From contig CM063498.1 of NCBI GenBank assembly GCA_032207245.1, positions 91,082,848-91,146,847 of the forward strand: a stretch of DNA of 64,000 nucleotides, written 5' to 3'. The translations under genes and the position numbers were made by a program. Within the stretch, counting starts at the first letter, position 1. Each line of letters starts with the position of its first letter. Positions 22,274 through 32,580 of this stretch are shown in pieces. A model generated the notes under the pieces. The model worked only from the letters and a program-made list of their open reading frames with translations. It did no database searches and had not been told where the DNA came from. Origin of the DNA: Pardosa pseudoannulata (Eukaryota > Arthropoda > Arachnida > Araneae > Lycosidae).

Positions 22274-23339
22274 TGCTTTAATTTCTAACTTTAAAATTCT
22301 AAACCTTAGAGTCATATGTTTGTATATGAGCCGCGGTAGGTCAGTTTACGAAGACATCGAGCTAATAGGGTTGTGGATTTTGTGAATCGAGCTGCCCCAA
22401 AGCGTTGTGTTTCCTTTAGGGTGGTTTTGAAGCGTAAAATACGTTCTTGATCTCAATGTCCTTTAAGTTTACACGTTATCTCTGGGGTTGCCAGGGTTTT
22501 CTGTTTCATTCCTAATTACAAATTACCAGTAACACTTTAAGTTTAGACAATGTTACTAACGTCGGTAGCATTGCTTAAGCTACACGTTTCCCCTGTCTTG
22601 CAAAATGAGTAACAGCTTTTCAGCTAAGAATGAAAATTTGATCTCTGTATGGCGTAAGTATAATTGTCTATTCTGCCTACTATACGTGTATATATAGATT
22701 ACACATAGGCATAAGTATACACACATTAACATACACACACACACGTAACAAACGTATGCATACTATACACACACATATATATGTATGTATATGTGTAAAG
22801 CTATTTTCTCGGGTCACAATAATTATGTAGCCCTTATTGTTTTTACTTGCCCGGACTACTGGACGAGAAGAAGCCGAATCAGCTAGCAGTAATAAAGTAA
22901 GATGCAGTCTAGCTGCGATAAAGAGAACGGCTCATAAGTTTAAGTCTAAGCGGAATTTTATTTAAGAGCTGCTAGAAAATGACCTCTTCACTAGTAAGCT
23001 GCAGACAAGAGAAAGACACAAAAATCACTTTGCTCAAACAGAGATGCACCCAAGAGCAAAGACAGATAGAATTTTCCCAAGAGACAAGAAACTTAGTCAG
23101 CGAAATTAACTGTTAGGTCAGAAGAAAAGCTGAGCCATTTGCAGGCGACAGCTGGAAAACGTGTTGAATGGACAGAAAATTTACATCAATTGGACAGAAA
23201 GCTTTGGGAAATGTATTGGAAGAATTTTAAGTCGAGGACACTATTTTGATTAAGACATTTTGAGGCTGGAAAAATGGATTTTAAGGAATTAGAATGGTAG
23301 AGGGGATGTTTTTAAGGAAACATTAAAGTTAAGTAATTT

Positions 23340-23340
<1 letters not shown>
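22274..23340. other. gene-free stretch with short CA/TA repeats
   Basis: Short acac and atat tracts lie around 22690-22800. No coding region was recognised. Confidence 0.5.

Positions 23341-23417
<77 letters not shown>
23341..23417. repeat. TA microsatellite
   Basis: Pure (TA)n, directly followed by the SINE target site. Confidence 0.95.
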
Positions 23418-23419
<2 letters not shown>

Positions 23420-23430
23420 TGGACTATTAG

Positions 23431-23607
23431 GCCGAACGATGGCGGATTGGTTAGGGTGCTGACCTTCGGTACCGGAGTTCGTGGGTTCGAAACCCACCGT
23501 GGCATGTGTGTTCGTAGCCGTACGGAATCGGCTTTAAGCTGTAGGTCCCGGTCTCATTAGCCCTCTTGTTGCAAAAAAGTAGATCGTAGCACTCCAAACC
23601 AATCAAA
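23431..23607 (+). mobile_element. tRNA-derived SINE, full-length copy with 13-bp TSD
   Basis: It begins gccgaacgatggcggattgg, an A-box region of tRNA type, then a B-box (gggttcgaaaccc), the conserved body (atcggctttaagctgtaggt, cggtctcattagccctc) and a ccaaaccaatcaaa tail. The TSD tctggactattag is at 23418-23430 and 23608-23620. It would be transcribed by RNA polymerase III and mobilised by a partner LINE. Confidence 0.92.
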
Positions 23608-23620
23608 TCTGGACTATTAG

Positions 23621-24375
23621 CCGACAGCTATGAAATTCCTGCGTGTAAGAGAGTATTTAGCTCTCCCTATCAATGCGTACCTAGTAGATATTCTATCGGC
23701 ATTTGGTGACCTAGAAATTTGGTCGTGCATACCGCAATACAGACCTACTAGTCCCGGCCATGTATACAGGATAAACTGCACAGCATAAACTCTTCACAGC
23801 TAGATTCCTCGTTGGGAGTACATAAAAACTGCCCAAAGAAGCGTTCATGTACGATCCATAGTTTACGAGAAAAATACGAAAAACAAAGTATGACGTCACT
23901 TCCGGTGCAAGAAAAAACACTTTATTGAATATATCAACAGCAGTATATGCACGGACATACTCCCTAACAGTTCGTAAGGCATTTCCATTACATCGGCCTT
24001 ACATCAGATACATGTCGCAGTAGTCACGAACGGAATACATGGCCACCATACGAAGACTACCGGTAGCTGCAAGATGCAGCCTTTTAAATACCAGTTCAAC
24101 GGTGGCTTAACGTCATTCCATGGCACGCGAGCATTCATGACGCGATATGCGTGGCGAACGTTTTAAACATTATCGTCTGGAAAGATATGCAAATACTGTT
24201 GTTGATATGTCCAATAAAGTGTTTTTTTCTTGCACCGGCAGTGACGTCATACTTTGTTTTTCGAATTTTTCTAATAAACTATAGATCATACAGGAACGTT
24301 TCTTTGGGCAGTTTTTATGTACTCCCAACGAGGAATCTAGCTGTGCAGCGTTTATACAGTCGTTTTGGGACACCT

Positions 24376-24471
<96 letters not shown>

Positions 24472-24640
24472 TGGACTATTAGCTGCCAGATAATAGTCCA
24501 AGACGTGCAAGATAGTATTGGGCTGCCCCCTATTTAATTCTTATAACTAGTAGATATTCTACCAGCAGCTCTAGAAATTTGGTCGCCTACTTGCATGCAC
24601 GCAGTACAGACCAACTAGCCCCTGCCGTGTATATATGTGT
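23621..24640. repeat. foldback structure flanked by direct repeats and TA arrays
   Basis: Arms of about 170 bp at 23784-23950 and 24187-24357 are inverted copies of each other with roughly 90 percent identity by eye. Each has a tgacgtca motif next to ttgcaccgg-type sequence and an aataaag-type signal. The spacer is about 235 bp. Outside the arms, 23611-23760 and 24471-24640 are diverged direct repeats (both have ctagtagatattcta and ctagaaatttggtcg). No transposase frame was found. Confidence 0.7.
24374..24470. repeat. TA microsatellite
   Basis: About 95 bp of (TA)n with one phase slip, followed by ggactattag as in the 23.3-kb array. Confidence 0.95.
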
Positions 24641-24841
24641 GTCTGCAAACATACATCGTGCTGTCCGCCTAGAGGCAATCCTTCCTGCATATCCTAGATT
24701 TTTTTTCTATACTTTTTATAAATACTATACCATAATTAGACTACCTTTAAAAGTTAATATAATATAAAAAAAATGTATGCTAAAAATCTCGTTATGCGTC
24801 ACTTATCTTTTAATGCAAGAGAATTAGTTATGAGGACATAG

Positions 24842-25057
24842 TTAATAATACACACACTTAGATATATGTGTGTGTATATATATAGCTTGTATTAGAGTAT
24901 AAATAGACTTTAATGCACCCCGCAAACAATGGGTAACTTGCGCAATACAAAAATCATCGATACATATTTGCTCGAAATACTTCGAGATCAAAGCAACTGA
25001 TCCCTCTACAACTTCTAAAGCTGCTTGTTGGGCGGTGGCCATAGTTTGGGGCCGCAC
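24842..25057 (-). CDS. candidate first exon or short coding region, unrecognised
   Basis: An ATG at 25042 (minus) has A at -3 and G at +4, a good start context. The frame begins MATAQQAALEVVEGSVAL and stays open to 24842, becoming low-complexity at its far end near a TA/TG tract. An upstream in-frame ATG is at 25057. Composition is less AT-biased than in neighbouring frames. The sequence upstream of the start is a GC-richer patch with promoter-like motifs. I do not recognise the protein. No convincing splice donor could be fixed, so this may be chance. Confidence 0.3.
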   Translation of the reverse strand: MRPQTMATAQQAALEVVEGSVALISKYFEQICIDDFCIAQVTHCLRGALKSIYTLIQAIYIHTHISKCVYY

Positions 25058-25230
25058 GCGTGTATTTCTAGCAATCTCAGCTTATCGTCCATCTCTCAGC
25101 CCCCCGATGAAATTTTTCTTGAGCTTCCGGCATCTGGCATTCAGTCCGGGGACCGTGACATCACCTCCGACGTCACCGCTTACGCACGGTTGCCATGGTT
25201 ACGCACGCACAGCCTTCCGTTTTACGCTAC
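25043..25230 (-). promoter_or_regulatory. GC-richer promoter-like patch with X-box-like and CRE-like sites
   Basis: Within AT-rich surroundings this patch holds gttgccatggttac (25189-25202), close to the RFX X-box palindrome. It also has tgacatca (25156-25163) and gacgtcac (25169-25176), both CRE-like. The X-box-like site lies about 150 bases upstream of the candidate minus-strand ATG, a typical distance for X-box genes. Function is inferred only. Confidence 0.35.
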
Positions 25231-25905
25231 TCAACGTAACATTACAGCATTGATCAGGAATCAGACGTGCATGAGCAACCGAGAGAAAAAAAGAAATAGA
25301 ATAAATAGAGAAGCTTTGTGACCCATTTGTTAAATGCGTTGTTTAGGATTCTGAAACGGAAAAGATATTTTTACTCATCTGTTGTACTCTTAGACGGGCG
25401 ATTAATTTTGTGTATTTCTGTAGGTGTGGGAGCGGAATAGTTTATGTTTGCATTAAGGAATTTGGTTATTTTTTAAGAGGTCTCTGACGTAAAGGAATTA
25501 TTTAGGGCTATAGTGGACTTTAGATGCTAAAATTTATTGTTTGTAATAGATTTGCTTGAAAATATATAATATAATTAGAAATGTATTTACGTAACATTAA
25601 TCTAGGTGCTATTAATTATGAACTGAGCAAAAATAAAATTTATTGAAAATTGCATGCATTCCCGTGCTTTGTTATGGTAATTCTACTATTATTTGTCATT
25701 AAGAAATATAAACATTTAGCCAGAACAAAATAAACACAGGTGTAAATATATAGATATTTAACGGTACAAAAAAAATCAAAGTTATATATGCATAAAAATA
25801 TTTTTACGAATTTGTTTAGTGAACTTTAAATTTAGCATGGGACTCTATGGGTATATCGCCAAATTGGCGAGATATCGGCTCGTTGGTGACAGTTTTGGCA
25901 ACCTT
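25231..25905. other. gene-free AT-rich stretch
   Basis: No supported feature except a short palindrome, tcgccaaattggcga, near 25856. Confidence 0.5.
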
Positions 25906-25908
25906 TTT

Positions 25909-25995
25909 TGTCGCCAAGTTCTTCACCAATTTTGTCTCCAAGTTCATTGCCAAGTTCGTTGTCAAGTGTCGCCAAGTGTGGCATCAAGTGACAAC
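25909..25995 (+). repeat. short CCAAGT-type minisatellite
   Basis: Seven imperfect units of about 12 bases around gccaagttc/gtcaagtg (tcgccaagttcttcaccaa and onward). Confidence 0.55.
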
Positions 25996-26042
25996 TTCCG
26001 GTTCCGGTTTCTGAAATATTCCAGCAGTTCCTTCAGGCCTAT

Positions 26043-26050
26043 ATAAAGCA
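26043..26050 (+). promoter_or_regulatory. TATA-box-like site before a dispersed repeat
   Basis: gcctatataaagcagacaga resembles a TATA box followed about 30 bases later by a possible start site. The repeat with the ttcaccgaactcgtg block follows, so this could be the promoter of that element. Confidence 0.35.
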
Positions 26051-26219
26051 GACAGAGTCCCAAGCAGTGTTTTCTCTTGACTTAATGTTTAATGTTTAAA
26101 TAAAAATAAAAATTTAAAAAAAATTCTGATATTAACTTAGTTAACTTATCTTAACCTAGTGTGTTCTTTAACCTACTGTGTTTACTTCTTAAATTGCTTG
26201 CCTAACTTTGATATATTGT

Positions 26220-26470
26220 GTAAACTTAAACTTTATTATGTGTTTTTCTCGCCTTCACCGAACTCGTGAACCTTAGCTTATTATAAACTAATTTTACTTG
26301 TTATATCTTCCAACATCTATTGGATTCTTATCCTCAATATCGTGTTGCAATTTATCAGTTATGTCTCATTCCATGCATTCACAGTAATCTGACTTAGAGG
26401 GCTTGGCCCAGGAAAGTCAGGTACGAGAGCTCCTGAGCGATGAGCTATGAGCGATGTCATGCAGTATAGA
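26220..26470 (+). repeat. dispersed repeat with ttcaccgaactcgtg block, copy 3
   Basis: It shares the ordered blocks of 6120-6464, including gccttcaccgaactcgtg, tcctcaatatcgtgttgcaa and cttagagggcttggccca. Confidence 0.55.
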
Positions 26471-26714
26471 GTCTTTAAGTGGATCTCTCGGTGTAAGAAG
26501 CAAGCACGGTGTGTTGTTTGATGCGGAAAGAAGTACGTGAGCCCGCGGCATTGTGCTCTTGTTGTTCCGGGATGTCATTGTATTTTTGAAGTGATTGCCA
26601 ATAAATCATTGTTTGTAGACTTACTTAAAGTTCATTCAATCCCCGAACACAGTTTTTGAATTTCGTAACAATATATTCAAACATTGCAATCAAGTACAAA
26701 GATGTAGGCACTTG

Positions 26715-27219
26715 GTTGGTTGGTTGGTTAGAGCTTAATGGCACTGTATCCTCCTGGGATATATTGTGCCAAACACAAGTACTCATTAGTAAAAAAAATA
26801 TTTTAAAAATAATTTCAAAGTTTAAAACTTAACAACGAAGCGATGATTCGACAAGAAATACGAAGAGAAATGTGTGTAGAATTAAAAAAGTGAATGAGAT
26901 GTGATTATATTCTAAAATATGACGATAAAAACCTATGACTTTTAAAAAGGTAAATGTTCAGGATGCGGCGACTCATTTAAAAGATATTTTATATCAAAAG
27001 TAGCAGTTTTAAAATAATGAAGAAGATGGTCATTAAAGATGGGACAGTCTATCAGGGCGTGTTTAACAGACATGTTGGTCTGACAAATTTTACATGAAGG
27101 TGCGTGATCACCGAGTAAGAGATGACGTTGGGTGATCCGCGTGTGTCCGATAGAGACGGGTGAGTATGACATCATTCTTTTTGGACGACAGATGGTGCCA
27201 CTTTTCAATTTTTGGCCAT
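26715..27219 (-). mobile_element. 5'-truncated LINE tail, copy 1 (10-bp TSD)
   Basis: The element runs on the minus strand from 27219 to an (ACCA)n-type tail at 26715-26730. The TSD taggcacttg is at 26705-26714 and 27220-27229. The encoded C terminus (27219-26942) shows IGHTRITQRHLLLG, then CKICQTNMSVKHALIDCP. That is the H/C motif after the RNase H or C-terminal region of I/Jockey/R1-type LINEs. The frame is intact over this stretch, but the rest of ORF2 is missing. Confidence 0.8.
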
Positions 27220-27280
27220 TAGGCACTTGAGAGTACTTAAAAAAATCAAAGTTATATATATATATATATATATGAGATGA

Positions 27281-27533
27281 TGTTTCTGTCTCACATTTTT
27301 GTTTTTATTACAATGGGAAGAAAGTCTATCTTGAATGAATGCAGTCTGTCTGCCAGGCCTGAACATCGTGGAACAAAGACAAAAGAAAATTTAGTATCAA
27401 AATCAACAGTGGTTGTTGAGGCAACTTCTCTCACGAATTTCTGTTCTCAAAACATGTACATCTCGGTTATATAGTTGTCTGGGTCAACCAATCAGAAGTT
27501 TTAATTTCCAGTCACGTGGGAACACCCATTACA
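27281..27533 (-). promoter_or_regulatory. LTR-like or promoter segment, copy 1
   Basis: On the minus strand the segment starts TGTAATGGG, followed by a CACGTGAC site, gattggttg (inverted CCAAT), a TATA box (ctatataa, 27467-27474), then about 160 bases later a taataaaa signal and the end agaaaca. TG..CA ends and this order suggest a small solo LTR, but no TSD was seen. Copy 2 keeps every element. Confidence 0.4.
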
Positions 27534-28677
27534 TAGTTTAAGCGTCACTAGTTATTTTAAAGCATTCATGCAACAGGAAGCTTGGCAGTTCGAAGTCGCT
27601 AAATTAATATGAAAAAAAAAAGATATTCACCCAGGTTGCTAGAAAAAAATGCCAGAAAAGGATAAAATTGCCAGAAAATTATTTTTAAAATAAGCATAAT
27701 TACGTCTGTTATTTTTTTAGCTTAAAAATATCATTCCATTTATATGAAAATATATTCAAACATAGCACTCAGGAGCAAACCTGATCTTTCTAACCGAAAA
27801 TAACACGAGCACTAGTCCACAGTCTATTTAAAAAATAAAATGGATTTTATTATAGCTTATAAATTATAGGATTTGTTGAAGGGTGGTAAATTACTCATAT
27901 GGTCAAAACTCAAAATTTTTCTGACATTCCTCCGGCGGCTAAAAATTCACCCTCGTAGTCGTAAGATTTTGACTCCATCATAACGGTACGAAAGAATGAA
28001 AAATTTCTCTCGACAATCCCCTTTAGAAAGGAGGGGGAGAACGGAAAAATGATATTATCCCTCAAACATACTTATTGCAAAGCTGTCGTTCACAATATCT
28101 TCACCTGTTTAAAAACATTAAATTAAATTTTAAAAAATACGTTCTTGAGAAAAAGTTGAAACTGATTCGTTGGGGGTAAGGGGGGGAATTAGTTTTGTTT
28201 TTTATTTATTAGACTGGATGCGGAGAAAATATTTTTGAAGCAGCCTCCAAATATTACAAGTGGCTTCCTTTTAAATCAGTTGTTGGACTTTAAAAATGAG
28301 GGGAAGTACTTTTCCTCGGGTCTGCAAAGAGGAGTGAATGAATCAGAAATGTCTTTGTTCTCCACATTTATCTCGTTACATGCAGGTGGCTGGTTCCATT
28401 CTAGAATTTACAATGCAGAAGATACAGCTGTGTTCCTGTAGAAATCTATAAACATAAATTTTGTTCCTTTTTCTCTGAGGTCCGATTGCAGTCTTTTTCT
28501 CGTAGCACAGGAAGGAAACACTGGAGTGTTAGAGGTTTAACTTTTTGACAGAATCTCCTTTTACCCATACACAGAAATATCTCTTACCTTCTATAACAAG
28601 GTTTTTGAGAGCCTCATCGGAAACCTTATGCATTATTGTGAGCCGCACTTTCATATTTCAGCAATTTAAGTAAAATC

Positions 28678-28940
28678 TGATGCGCTGTAACTCAGTCGGC
28701 AAAGACAACGATGTCGTTGCGGGTTCGGAGCTCGAGCTGACCTAAGATTCAAGGTGTTCGTTAAAGGTGACTGGGGCACGTACAATACGTTCGTGGTCAC
28801 AATATCCTCAAAGGTCTCAATCAATACCTTTGGGGGTGACAGGCCAAACCTATCGGTATTCTGCTTCAAAATTAAGAGGACCCACTTGATCAAAGTCTTT
28901 CTTTCACCTTAGCGGTGCTCATTGAAACGAAAGGTGAACC
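28678..28940 (+). repeat. tRNA-headed repeat (SINE-like), copy 1
   Basis: The head taactcagtcggcaaagaca resembles a tRNA A-box region, followed by gggttcggagctcgag near a B-box position. The body continues to about 28940. In copy 1 part of the anticodon-side sequence present in copy 2 is missing. Confidence 0.45.
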
Positions 28941-29288
28941 CCTTTGCAAGTCAGGTACGAGAGCTCCTGAGCGATGAGCTATGAGCGATGTCATGCAGTA
29001 TAGAGTCTTTAAGTGGATCTCTCGGTGATGTCATACAGTGTAGAGTCTTTAAGTGGATCTCTCGGTGTAAGAAGCAAGCACGGTGTGTTGTTTGATGAGG
29101 AAAGAAGTACGTGAGCCCGAGGTATTGTGCTCGAGTTGTTCCGAGATGACATTGTATTTTTGAAGTGATTGCCAATAAATCATTGTTTGTAGTCTTACTT
29201 AAAGTCTATTCAATCCCCAAACCCAGTTTTTGAAGTTCGTAACAATATATTCAAACATTGCAATCAAGTACAAATATGTAGGCACTTG

Positions 29289-29788
29289 GTTAGAGCTTAT
29301 GACACTGTATCCTCCTGGGATATATTGTGCCAAACACAAATACTCATTAGTAAAAAAAAATATTTTAAAAATAATTTCAAAGTTTAAAACTTAACAACGA
29401 AGCGATGTTTCGACAAGGAATACGGAGAGAAATGTATGTAGAATAAAAAAAGTGAATGAGGTGTGATTATATTCTAAAATATGACGATAAAAACCTATGA
29501 CTTTTAAAAAGGTAAATGTTCAGGATGTGGCGACTCATTTAAAAAAAATTTTTTTTGATATCAAGAGTAGCAGTTTTAAAATAATGGAGACGATGTTGAT
29601 TAAAGATGGAACAGTCTATCAGAGAGTGTTTAACAGACATGTTGATCTGACAAATTTTACATGAAGGCACGTGATCACCAAGTAAAAGATGATGATGGGT
29701 GAACCGCGTGTGTCCGATACAGAGACGGGTGAGGATGACATCATGCTTTCTGGACGACAGATGGTGCCACTTTTCAATTTTCGGCCAT
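29289..29788 (-). pseudogene. 5'-truncated LINE tail, copy 2 (frameshifted)
   Basis: The same insertion as 26715-27219, with the same flanking TSD (taggcacttg and tatgcacttg). Its tail has shrunk to a single ggtta unit. The coding part has frame breaks relative to copy 1, around the CKICQ motif. Confidence 0.75.
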
Positions 29789-29851
29789 TATGCACTTGAG
29801 AGTACTTAAAAAAAATCAAAGTCATATATGTATATATACATGAGATCATGT

Positions 29852-30105
29852 TTCTGTCTCACATTTTTGTTTTTATTACAATGGGAAGAGAGTCTATCTT
29901 GAATGAATGCAGTCGTGCGGCCAGGCCTGAACATCGTGGAACAAAGACAAAAGAAAATTTAGGATCAAAATCAGCAGTGGTTGTTGAGGCAACTTCTCTC
30001 ACGAATTTCTGTTCTCAAAACATGTACATCTCGGTTATATAGTTGTCTGGGTCAACCAATCAGAAGTTTTAATTGCCAGTCACTTGGGGACACCCATTAC
30101 ATAGT
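29852..30105 (-). promoter_or_regulatory. LTR-like or promoter segment, copy 2
   Basis: Counterpart of 27281-27533. The TATA box (30035-30042), CCAAT and aataaa-type signals are kept, while the CACGTG site is altered to cacttg. Confidence 0.4.
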
Positions 30106-31225
30106 TTAAGCGTCACGAGTTGTTTTAAAGCATTTATGAAACAGGAAGCTTGGCAGTTCGAAGTCGCTAAATTAATATGAAAAAAAAAAATATTCACCCA
30201 AGTTGATAGAAAAAAAATGCCAGAAAAGGATAAAATTGCCAAAAAATTATTTTTAAATAGGCATAATTACGTTGGTTATTTTTTTTAGTTTAAAAATATC
30301 ATTACATTTATATGAAAATATATTCAAACATAGCAGTCAGGAGCAAAACTGATCTTTCTAACCGAAAATAACACGAGCACTAGTCCACAGTCTATTTAAA
30401 AAATAAAATGGATTTTATTATAGCTTATAAATTATAGGATTTGTTGAAGGGTTGTAAATTATTCATATGGTCAAAACTCAAAATTTTTCTGATATTCCTC
30501 CGGCGGCTAAAAATTCATCCTCGTAGTCGGAAGATTTTGACTCCATCATAACGGTACGAAAGAATGAAAAACTCTCGACAATCCCCTCCAGGTAGAAGGG
30601 GGAGAACGGGGATGGGATATTACCCTTCAGACATACTTATTCCAACTCTCTCGTTCACACCTTTCTTCACCACTTTAAAAATATTAAATTAAGTTTTTAA
30701 AAATATGGTCTCAAGAAAAAGATACTTTGGGGGCAGGGGGGGAATTAGTTTCTTTTTTATTTATCAAATTGGATACGGAGAAGTTATTTTTGCATCAGCC
30801 TCCAAATGTTACAAGTGGCTTCCTTTTAAATCGGTTGTTGTACTTTAAAAATGCGGGGTTTTCCCCGAGACGGCAAAAATGAGTGAATGAATCAGGGATG
30901 TCTTTGTCCTCCCCATGTACCTCGTTACATGCAGGTGGCTGGTTCCATTCTAGAATTTACAATGCAGAAGACACAGTTGTGTTCCGGTAGAAATCTATAA
31001 AGACATAAATTTTGTTCCTTTTTCTCTGAGGTCCGATTGCAGTCTTTTTCTCGTAGCACAGGAAAGAAACACTTGAGTGCTAGAGGTTTAACTTTTTGAA
31101 ATAATCTCCTTTTACCCATACACAGAAATATCTCTTACCTTCTATAACAAGGTTTTTGAGAGCATCATCGGAAACCTTATGCATTATTGCGAGCCGCACT
31201 TTCATATTTCACCAAGTAAAATCTG

Positions 31226-31503
31226 AGCCGCGGTAACTCAGTCGGCAAAGACAACGATCTCATACTTGAGAGATTGTGGGTTCGGAGCTCGAGCCGGCCT
31301 AAGATCCAAGGAATTCGTTAAAGGTGACTGGGGCACGTACAATATGTTCGTGGTCACAATATCCTCAAAGGTCTCAATCAATACCTCTGGGGGTGACAGG
31401 CCAAGTCTATCAGTATTCTGCTTCAAAATTAAGAGGACCCACTTATCAAAGTAGTTCTTTCACCTTAGCGGTGCTCATTGAAACGAAAGGTGAACCTATT
31501 TGC
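31226..31503 (+). repeat. tRNA-headed repeat (SINE-like), copy 2
   Basis: The head is more complete than in copy 1 (gccgcggtaactcagtcggc, then catacttgagagattgtggg, then ttcggagctcgagc), consistent with a tRNA-derived head. The body matches 28730-28940. Confidence 0.5.
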
Positions 31504-32112
31504 CTTAATACGAGGAACGTATGGCTCATCGTGCTTGGTTAGTCCAAGTGGCACCAGAAACAACAATAAAACAACACGTAAAATCTTGCAGTATTAAGCA
31601 ATATACATAGTTTCATTTTTTAAGAAAAGTTTAGTCATTTTAGCTGCTTAAAACAATTAAAAAATCTGCTTTATATAATACATTTCTGGGGGCTTGTGAC
31701 TATATACATTTTATAAACATGAGAAAGTAGGAATCAAAATAGAAAATAGCTTTCTTAATGTCTAGGTTAAATAACTAAAGCTCTTATAACAGTAAATATT
31801 TTACACGTGCATAAAAGAGTGAAATTTAAACTAAACAAAAAGCTATTGGGTCCCAAAGGATTGAATTTGAAGACCGTCACTCGTCAGAGTCGAATTATTG
31901 GAAATAATATTGTAAAATAGCAAAAAGAAAATTGACCTAAATATGAACTAAAGCTTATAAAGTAACCAAAATAAAACTTAAGAGAATAATTTAGTACTAG
32001 TATTGATCATGGATGTCCCCCTACTAGCTCTATTAAAGCTAATTTTAGAAGATAAATGCAAGGTTGAATCTACAAATAGAGTTCTGCAATATTTTTTTTT
32101 TGGGGGGGAGAG
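31504..32112. other. gene-free stretch
   Basis: AT-rich, with no supported feature. Confidence 0.5.
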
Positions 32113-32115
32113 ACC

Positions 32116-32237
32116 GTATCCCGCTATGGCATGGATGTTCATAGCCGTTCGTAATCGGCTTTAAGCTGTAATTCCGGGTCACATTAGCCCTCGTGTTGCA
32201 AAAAAGTAGACCGTAGCACTCCACACCAAACCAAACC
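32116..32237 (+). mobile_element. tRNA-derived SINE, 5'-truncated copy
   Basis: Starts in the B-box region (gtatcccgctatggcatgg) and runs through the conserved body to the caccaaaccaaacc tail. No TSD was recognised. Confidence 0.8.
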
Positions 32238-32464
32238 TGCACTAATTTTTAATGAACTTTATCGAAACAAAATTATGAAGCACTAAAATATTTTCCCTTT
32301 TTTTCCAAAAATTTTCGCGAGCCACAGGTTTTTAACCTCTTTTTTGTAGCTGTTATATACACCAAAGCATTTAATAACATTTATATCTATCACGAATAAC
32401 TAAACTTTTATATTCAAAATTTCGGTCACTGAATGTGCACTGCTATATGGTAGCGAATTTTACC

Positions 32465-32580
32465 AATTCGAATACCACTGTGGCATGAATGTTCGCAGCC
32501 GTTCGGAATCGACTTTAAGCAGTAGGTTTCAGTCTTATTAATTCTTGTATAGCAAAATTGTAATGCTCCGAACTACACCC
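32465..32580 (+). mobile_element. tRNA-derived SINE, truncated and diverged copy
   Basis: It starts ttcgaataccactgtggcat, continues with agccgttcggaatcgacttt, and has a decayed tail. It is more diverged than its neighbour at 32116. Confidence 0.75.

Larger units (their letters stand above)
26414..28947. repeat. 2.5-kb tandem duplication, copy 1
   Basis: It aligns along its whole length with 28948-31503 at an offset of about 2.53-2.58 kb. The junction runs directly from ggtgaacccctttgc into aagtcaggtacgagagctcc. It holds a LINE tail (26715-27219), a possible LTR or promoter segment (27281-27533) and a tRNA-like SINE head near 28678. Confidence 0.9.
28948..31503. repeat. 2.5-kb tandem duplication, copy 2
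   Basis: A diverged second copy of 26414-28947 with many substitutions and short indels. Near its start a 40-bp unit is itself duplicated (28987-29026 and 29027-29066). Confidence 0.9.

Noticed and set aside
25025..25321. 98-residue plus-strand frame opposite the candidate exon
   Set aside because: It lacks an ATG at the stated start and lies antisense to the better-supported minus-strand start. No domain was recognised.
26460..26500. Similarity to the 5' part of 5.8S rRNA (ctttaagtggatctctcgg)
   Set aside because: The match is about 20 bases with gaps and does not continue. The conserved downstream 5.8S sequence is absent.
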